Source: Actinomadura sp. K4S16 (GTDB lineage: Bacteria > Actinomycetota > Actinomycetes > Streptosporangiales > Streptosporangiaceae). From it: DNA of 64,000 bases. Shown one piece after another: positions 59,649-64,000 of this stretch (the first letter of the stretch is position 1; every line of letters starts with the position of its first letter). A program made the position numbers and the translations under genes. The DNA lies in assembly GCF_008327685.1 (NCBI RefSeq), contig NZ_BDDE01000011.1, positions 732,774-796,773 on the forward strand. Direction: 5' to 3'. Below the pieces are notes generated by a model, which was not told where the DNA came from, did no database searches, and was given only the letters and a program-made list of their open reading frames with translations.

Positions 59649-60685
59649 AGGTCGCCCGTTTCTACGCTCCCGGCGACATCCGCCTGGAGGACGCGCCCGA
59701 ACCGGCGCCCGGGCCCGGCGAGCTGAAGATCCGCGTCCGCAACTGCTCCACCTGCGGGACCGACGTCAAGATCTCCCGGTTCGGCCACCACCACATCGTC
59801 CCGCCGCGGGTGATGGGCCACGAGATCGCCGGCGAGGTCACCGAGACCGGGCCGGGCGTGGAGGGCTGGGCGGCGGGCGACCGCGTCCAGGTCATCGCCG
59901 CGATCCCGGACGGGACGTGCTCGGAGTGCCGCCGCGGCCGGATGACGGTCTGCACCGCGCAGGAGTCGATGGGATACCACTACGACGGCGCGTTCGCCGA
60001 GTACATGGTCGTCCCGGCGAAGGTGCTCGCGGTGGACGGGGTGAACCGGATCCCGGACGGCGTGTCGTTCGCCGAGGCGTCGGTGGCCGAGCCGCTCGCC
60101 TGCGTCCTCAACGGCCAGGAGCTGGCGCGGGTCGGCGAGGGCGACGACGTGGTCGTGTTCGGCTCCGGCCCGGTCGGCTGCCTGCACGTGCGGGTCGCCC
60201 GGGCCCGCGGCGCCGCCCGGGTGTTCCTCGTGGAGGTCAACGCCGAGCGGCTGCACCAGGCCGCCGCGATCGTGAAGCCGGACGCGGCGATCGACGGGAG
60301 CGCCGCCGACGCCGTCGAGGAGATCCTCGAACGGACCGGCGGGCGCGGCGCGGACGTCGCGATCACCGCCGCCGCGTCCGGCGCCGCGCAGGAGCAGGCG
60401 CAGCGGCTGGTGGCGCCCGGCGGCCGGGTGAGCCTGTTCGGCGGGCTGCCCAAGGACGCCCCGGTCATCTCCGTCGACGCCAACCGCGTCCACTACCGGG
60501 AACTGTCCCTGGTGGGCGCGAACGGGTCGAGTCCCGCGCACAACGCCCGCGCGCTGGAGCTGATCGGGTCCGGCCGGGTGCCCGTGGAGGACCTGATCAC
60601 CCACCGGCTTCCGCTGGACGCTCTGCACGACGCCCTGGACCTGGTCGTCCGGGGCGCCGCGATCAAGGTCACCATCGAACCGTGA
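59645..60685 (+). CDS. Zinc-dependent medium-chain polyol-phosphate dehydrogenase
   Basis: 346 residues. Medium-chain dehydrogenase: catalytic zinc ligands in NCSTCGTDVK and GHEIAGEV, nucleotide motif VFGSGPVGCLHV. The structural-zinc lobe reads DGTCSECRRGRMTVC, where the first of four cysteines is replaced by aspartate. Overlaps EIIA by 4 bases. Most likely oxidises a hexitol phosphate, such as mannitol-1-P, glucitol-6-P or galactitol-1-P, to the ketose phosphate that the operon kinase then uses. Mannitol-1-P dehydrogenases of the MtlD type belong to a different family. Confidence 0.87.
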   Translation: MKVARFYAPGDIRLEDAPEPAPGPGELKIRVRNCSTCGTDVKISRFGHHHIVPPRVMGHEIAGEVTETGPGVEGWAAGDRVQVIAAIPDGTCSECRRGRMTVCTAQESMGYHYDGAFAEYMVVPAKVLAVDGVNRIPDGVSFAEASVAEPLACVLNGQELARVGEGDDVVVFGSGPVGCLHVRVARARGAARVFLVEVNAERLHQAAAIVKPDAAIDGSAADAVEEILERTGGRGADVAITAAASGAAQEQAQRLVAPGGRVSLFGGLPKDAPVISVDANRVHYRELSLVGANGSSPAHNARALELIGSGRVPVEDLITHRLPLDALHDALDLVVRGAAIKVTIEP

Positions 60686-60696
60686 GGGAGACGGCC

Positions 60697-60975
60697 ATGG
60701 CCGAACGGAACGTCGTCATCGCCGCGGCGCAGGGACTGCACGCCCGCCCGGCGCAGCTCTTCGTCCAGGCGGCGGCGCGGCAGCCGGTGCCGGTGTCCAT
60801 CCGGGTCGGGAACGGCGCGCCCGTCCCGGCGAACAGCATCCTCGGCGTGCTTTCGCTCGGCGCGCGCCAGGGCACCGAGGTGATCCTGGCCGCCGAGGGC
60901 GACGGGGCGGGAACCGCGCTCGACGAGCTCGCCGGCCTGCTCGCCCGCGACCTGGATGCCGAACAGCCCGCTTGA
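60697..60975 (+). CDS. ptsH: HPr phosphocarrier protein
   Basis: 92 residues. AAAQGLHARPAQLFVQAAAR contains active-site His near residue 15-16, and ANSILGVLSLGARQG includes the regulatory serine position seen in HPr of Gram-positives. Carries phosphate from enzyme I to EIIA. Finding HPr inside the operon, instead of beside ptsI, is unusual; enzyme I is not in the window. GTGAGGGAG precedes the ATG. Confidence 0.93.
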   Translation: MAERNVVIAAAQGLHARPAQLFVQAAARQPVPVSIRVGNGAPVPANSILGVLSLGARQGTEVILAAEGDGAGTALDELAGLLARDLDAEQPA

Positions 60976-61041
60976 CCGTCCCGGGGACCCGGCAGAATGA
61001 ACGCGCACCGGAACGCAGACGGAACGGATGGGACGACCATC

Positions 61042-61803
61042 ATGTACGCCGAGGAACGGCAGCAGGCGATCCTTGCGCTGGCGCGCTCGAAGGGCCGGGT
61101 GGACGTCGTCGCGCTCGCCGAGGAGTTCTCGGTCACGACCGAGACGATCCGCCGCGACCTGACCGTGCTGGAGCGGGCCGGGACGGTCAGGCGCGTGCAC
61201 GGCGGCGCGATGCCCGTCGAGCGGCTCGGGTTCGAGCCGGAGCTGGCGGCGCGGGACGCGGTGATGACCGAGGAGAAGCAGCGCATCGCCAAGGCGGCGC
61301 TGGAGGAGCTGCCCGCCGACGGGTCGATCATCGTGGACGCCGGCACGACCACCGCCCGGTTCGTCCAGCTGCTGCCGACCGACCGCGAGCTGACCGTGAT
61401 CGTGAACTCACCGCCGCACGCCGCGGTGCTGGCGACCCGCCCCAACCTCACCGTGATCATCCTCGGCGGGCGGGTGCGCGGCCGCACGCTCGCCACGGTG
61501 GACGACTGGGTGCTGCGCCCGCTCGCCGACCTGTGGGTGGACGTGGCGTTCATGGCCACGAACGGCTGCTCGGTCGAGCGCGGGCTGACGACCTCCGACC
61601 AGGCCGAGGCCGCGGTGAAGCGGGCGATGATCGCCTCGTCGCGGCGGCGGGTGCTGCTCGCCGACCGCACCAAGATCGGCCATGACCACCTCGTACGGTT
61701 CGGCGGCCTCGCCGACATCGACGTGCTGATCACCGACACCGGGCTGGACACCGACCTCGCCGCCGACCTCGCCGCCGCCGGGCCGGAGGTCGTCCGCGCC
61801 TGA
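61042..61803 (+). CDS. DeoR-family repressor of the PTS operon
   Basis: 253 residues. N-terminal DeoR helix-turn-helix (VDVVALAEEFSVTTETIRRD, RRVHGGA) and the sugar-phosphate sensor domain with DAGTTTARFVQLLP, LGGRVRGRTLATVDDWVLRP. Likely binds the A-rich repeats at 56627-56666 and is released by the sugar phosphate. Last gene of the operon, so regulation is feedback. An ATG at 60997 would add 15 residues. Confidence 0.9.
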   Translation: MYAEERQQAILALARSKGRVDVVALAEEFSVTTETIRRDLTVLERAGTVRRVHGGAMPVERLGFEPELAARDAVMTEEKQRIAKAALEELPADGSIIVDAGTTTARFVQLLPTDRELTVIVNSPPHAAVLATRPNLTVIILGGRVRGRTLATVDDWVLRPLADLWVDVAFMATNGCSVERGLTTSDQAEAAVKRAMIASSRRRVLLADRTKIGHDHLVRFGGLADIDVLITDTGLDTDLAADLAAAGPEVVRA

Positions 61804-61833
61804 GGGGGCCGGAGCCCTCGCCGGCGTCCGGCC

Positions 61834-61864
61834 GCCGTCCCGCGCGGGAGGGGCGCGGGACGGC
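61834..61864 (+). terminator. Terminator of the PTS operon
   Basis: 11-bp perfect stem GCCGTCCCGCG with its complement and 9-base loop, 30 bases after the DeoR stop and 12 bases before the convergent gene end. Confidence 0.75.
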
Positions 61865-61876
61865 GGCGGGGGCGCG

Positions 61877-63187
61877 TCAGCCCGCGGCGGGGACGCCGTT
61901 CGCGGGCGCCTGCGGCTGCGGGGCCGTGTAGGGCTGGATCGGCCCGTCACCGTCGTCGGTCGTGAGCGGCTGCCCCTGCGGCACGACGTTCTGGCCCTTG
62001 ATCGTGCCGATCACCGCCCCGGTGTACCCGGCGTGCGACTGCGCGCTGTAGGCGAACGGGACGACGCCCGGCCCGGTGAAGTGCGACTTCTCCAGCGCCT
62101 CGACGACGCCCTTGCGGGTCGGGTTCTCGCCCGCCGCCTGGAGCGCCTGCACGAAGGTGTAGGCGACCGACATGCCGTAGACGATGTTGCCGTTGAACGG
62201 CAGCTTCGGGATGTACTGGTCGTGGATCTTCTTGAACAGCGCCGTCCAGCTGTTGGCGGTGTCGCCGGGCGCCGCCAGGTAGCCGTCGGTGACCATGCCC
62301 TGGATGAGCGGACTGCCCTCGACCTCGCTGCCGCCCTTCTTGGCGAAGCTCTCCAGCAGCCCGGTGAGGGTGATCGGGTCGGACCCGACGTTGCTGACGA
62401 CGAACGTCGGCTTGTAGTTCAGCTTCAGCGCGGCGAGCCGGAACAGCGCCGTGTAGGTGGGGATGCTGAACAGCACGACGACGTCCGCCTTGGACTGGGC
62501 GATCGCCTGCGCCTGCGCGCCGATGTCGGTGCCGCCCGGCTGGTAGGACTGCCGGGACACGACCTGGTCCTTCGGGATGTACTTGTCGAGGCCCTTCACC
62601 CCGTCCTGGCCGAAGTCGTCGTTCTGGAAGAAGTAGGCGACCTTCTTCCCCGCGAAGGTCTTCTTGACGTGGTCGCCGAGGATCTTGCCCTCGCGGATGT
62701 AGTCGACCTGCCAGCCGAACGTCTGCGGGTGCTTGTCCGGCTGGTCCCAGCAGCCGCAGCCGGACGCGACGAAAAGGTCCGGGACGCGCTGGGCGTTCAG
62801 GTAGTCGACGACCTTGGAGTGCGTGGGCGTGCCCAGCCCGTTGAAGATCGCGAACACCTTGTCCTGGAGGACGAGCTTCTGCGTCACGCTGACGGTCTGC
62901 GTCGGGTTGTAGCCGTCGTCCACGTACTTGTAGACGATCTTGCGCCCGTGCACGCCGCCGTTCGCGTTGACGTAGTCGAAGAACGCCTTGGACGCCGCGG
63001 AGTTGGCACTGTAGCCGGGCGCGGCCGGCCCGGTCAGCGGCTGGTGGCTGCCGATCGTGACGGTGGTGGCGGTCACGCCGGGCGCCGACCCGCCGCCGCC
63101 TCCGTCACCGCCGCAGCCGCTCGCCGCGACCGCCAGCGTCGCCGCGGTCATCAGGGCGAGCGCCCGCCTGGTCCGGGGTCGCTTCAT
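61877..63187 (-). CDS. Branched-chain-amino-acid-type ABC substrate-binding lipoprotein
   Basis: 436 residues. Signal peptide with lipobox ASGC near residue 25, a Gly-rich linker, then a LivJ-type periplasmic binding domain (TVTIGSHQPLTGPAAPGYSA, VYKYVDDGYNPTQTVSVTQK, FASGCGCWDQ region). ATG preceded by AGGAGGAGCAG. The C-terminal 40 residues are Pro/Gln-rich and may be a linker. Substrates of this large family include amino acids, amides, urea and aromatic acids. Encoded just after a LivM-type permease. Confidence 0.88.
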   Translation of the reverse strand: MKRPRTRRALALMTAATLAVAASGCGGDGGGGGSAPGVTATTVTIGSHQPLTGPAAPGYSANSAASKAFFDYVNANGGVHGRKIVYKYVDDGYNPTQTVSVTQKLVLQDKVFAIFNGLGTPTHSKVVDYLNAQRVPDLFVASGCGCWDQPDKHPQTFGWQVDYIREGKILGDHVKKTFAGKKVAYFFQNDDFGQDGVKGLDKYIPKDQVVSRQSYQPGGTDIGAQAQAIAQSKADVVVLFSIPTYTALFRLAALKLNYKPTFVVSNVGSDPITLTGLLESFAKKGGSEVEGSPLIQGMVTDGYLAAPGDTANSWTALFKKIHDQYIPKLPFNGNIVYGMSVAYTFVQALQAAGENPTRKGVVEALEKSHFTGPGVVPFAYSAQSHAGYTGAVIGTIKGQNVVPQGQPLTTDDGDGPIQPYTAPQPQAPANGVPAAG

Positions 63188-64000
63188 CTGCTCCTCCTGA
63201 GTGCGTTGTGGTGGGCCCCGATGTGTCCCTTGGCGCGGGACCGTGCGACCCGGGAGCCAGGTCGCGCCTCGCGCGTGCACGGCGCCGGACGGCGCCGCCG
63301 ATGTCGCGGAGCCCTCCCTGGACGCCGCGCGGGAAGGCCAGCGTCACCGCGATGAGGACGAGGCCGTAGATGGCGAGGGGCAGATTCGACGCGATGTTGT
63401 GCGAGAGGCCGGACGAGGACGACAGGTCCGCCGCCCAGGTCGGCACGTAGACCAGGATCAGCGCGCCCCACACGGCGCCCGGCAGGGTGCCGAGCCCGCC
63501 GATGATGATGGCGGCGATGAGCTGGAGGGACAGCGTGAGCGGGAACGCGCCAGGCGCCGCCAGCGTGGCGACCAGGGCGAGCAGCCCGCCGGCGAGCCCG
63601 GCGCAGGCCGCCGAGACGACGGTCGCGGCGATCCGCGTCCGGGCCACGCGGACCCCGCTCAGCGCGGCGGCGATCTCGTCGTCGCGGCCGGCGCGCAGCG
63701 TCCGCCCGAACCGGCCGCCGGTCAGGTTGGCGAGCAGGAACAGGGTGGCGACGGCGCCGAGGCAGCAGATCCACGCCTGCCAGCGCTCCAGCGGGAACGC
63801 GGCGCCGAGCGCCGCGGGCGGGACCGGCGGAGCGATCGTCAGCCCGTTCTGGCCGCCGAGCGCGCCGGCGAGCGGCTTGTAGTTGGCGAGGCCGGGCAGC
63901 CCGACGGCGAAGGCGAGGGTGGCGCCGGCCAGGTAGGGGCCGTGCAGCCGCGCGGCGACGGCGCCGACCACCGTGCCCGCGACCGCGGTGACGCCGGCCG
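63105..64000 (-). CDS. LivM-type ABC permease (runs off window)
   Basis: Partial; the gene continues past base 64000. The visible part has five or more membrane helices, GLPGLANYKPLAGALGGQNG with the family glycines, FGRTLRAGRDDEIAAALSGV (the ATPase-contact loop) and IIGGLGTLPGAVWGALIL. The C-terminal 40 residues are polar and overlap the binding-protein gene by 83 bases in another frame, suggesting a mutated original stop. Likely partner of the binding protein and of a LivH-type permease and two ATPases outside the window. Confidence 0.87.
   Translation of the reverse strand, partial: AGVTAVAGTVVGAVAARLHGPYLAGATLAFAVGLPGLANYKPLAGALGGQNGLTIAPPVPPAALGAAFPLERWQAWICCLGAVATLFLLANLTGGRFGRTLRAGRDDEIAAALSGVRVARTRIAATVVSAACAGLAGGLLALVATLAAPGAFPLTLSLQLIAAIIIGGLGTLPGAVWGALILVYVPTWAADLSSSSGLSHNIASNLPLAIYGLVLIAVTLAFPRGVQGGLRDIGGAVRRRARARRDLAPGSHGPAPRDTSGPTTTHSGGADEATPDQAGARPDDRGDAGGRGERLRR

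Overview
This 64 kb window is high-GC actinobacterial chromosome. The composition, GTG and TTG starts behind GGAGG-type ribosome sites, several apparently leaderless genes, an F420-type luciferase-like oxidoreductase, a glucosyl-3-phosphoglycerate synthase, PucR regulators and a tRNA without encoded CCA all fit. A Thermomonosporaceae or Streptosporangiales relative such as Actinomadura is my best guess, by inference only. Most of the window is dense, ordinary chromosomal DNA. The one accessory scar, about 30.9-32.7 kb, holds an IS200/IS605-type element plus fragments of two other genes.

Layout. 0-3 kb: 5' end of an L-ribulokinase gene with its LacI-type repressor and two matching operators, then an acyl-CoA dehydrogenase with two palindromic operators. 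3-7 kb: gpgS, then a RamB/PrpR-type regulator divergent from isocitrate lyase, with a palindrome between them. 7-16.8 kb: secreted M1 aminopeptidase, an ABC-2 exporter operon, a CitA/DcuS-like two-component system, and a divergent NitT/TauT-type uptake operon. 17-26.6 kb: two linked proteins sharing an unnamed helical module, aldehyde dehydrogenase, AraC regulator, SMR pump with an LLM oxidoreductase, and two divergent regulator/target pairs (PucR with class II aldolase, MarR with VOC protein). 26.6-29.7 kb: a cyclic-nucleotide-domain histidine kinase overlapping a receiver/thioredoxin-fold/thioredoxin-reductase fusion. 29.8-32.8 kb: Gfo/Idh/MocA oxidoreductase whose stop codon lies at the IS edge, then the IS and gene remnants. 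32.8-41.6 kb: coiled-coil exported protein, HNH nuclease beside tRNA-Asn, GNAT protein, the methylmalonyl-CoA mutase operon (mutA-mutB-meaB), and three tiny membrane proteins. 41.7-53.5 kb: glutamate-cysteine ligase-like protein, MEDS/ATPase sensor, transporters, LysR, DoxX, methyltransferase, acyltransferase and a second PucR protein. 53.5-56.5 kb: putative Tat-exported esterase, EamA-like permease and a PAP2-WS/DGAT fusion. 56.6-61.8 kb: a self-contained hexitol-type PTS operon (PfkB kinase, EIIC, EIIB, EIIA, Zn dehydrogenase, HPr, DeoR). 61.9-64 kb: branched-chain-type ABC binding protein and a partial permease.

How the genes fit together. Isocitrate lyase, methylmalonyl-CoA mutase and acyl-CoA dehydrogenase support growth on fatty acids, acetate and propionate. 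The PTS operon imports and phosphorylates a polyol, oxidises it to a ketose phosphate and phosphorylates it again. Recurring divergent regulator/target pairs carry visible palindromes. The most unusual items are the kinase plus receiver-reductase pair, the PAP2-WS/DGAT fusion, the rearranged IS605-type element with intact TnpB active-site residues, and the linked pair of unnamed helical proteins.
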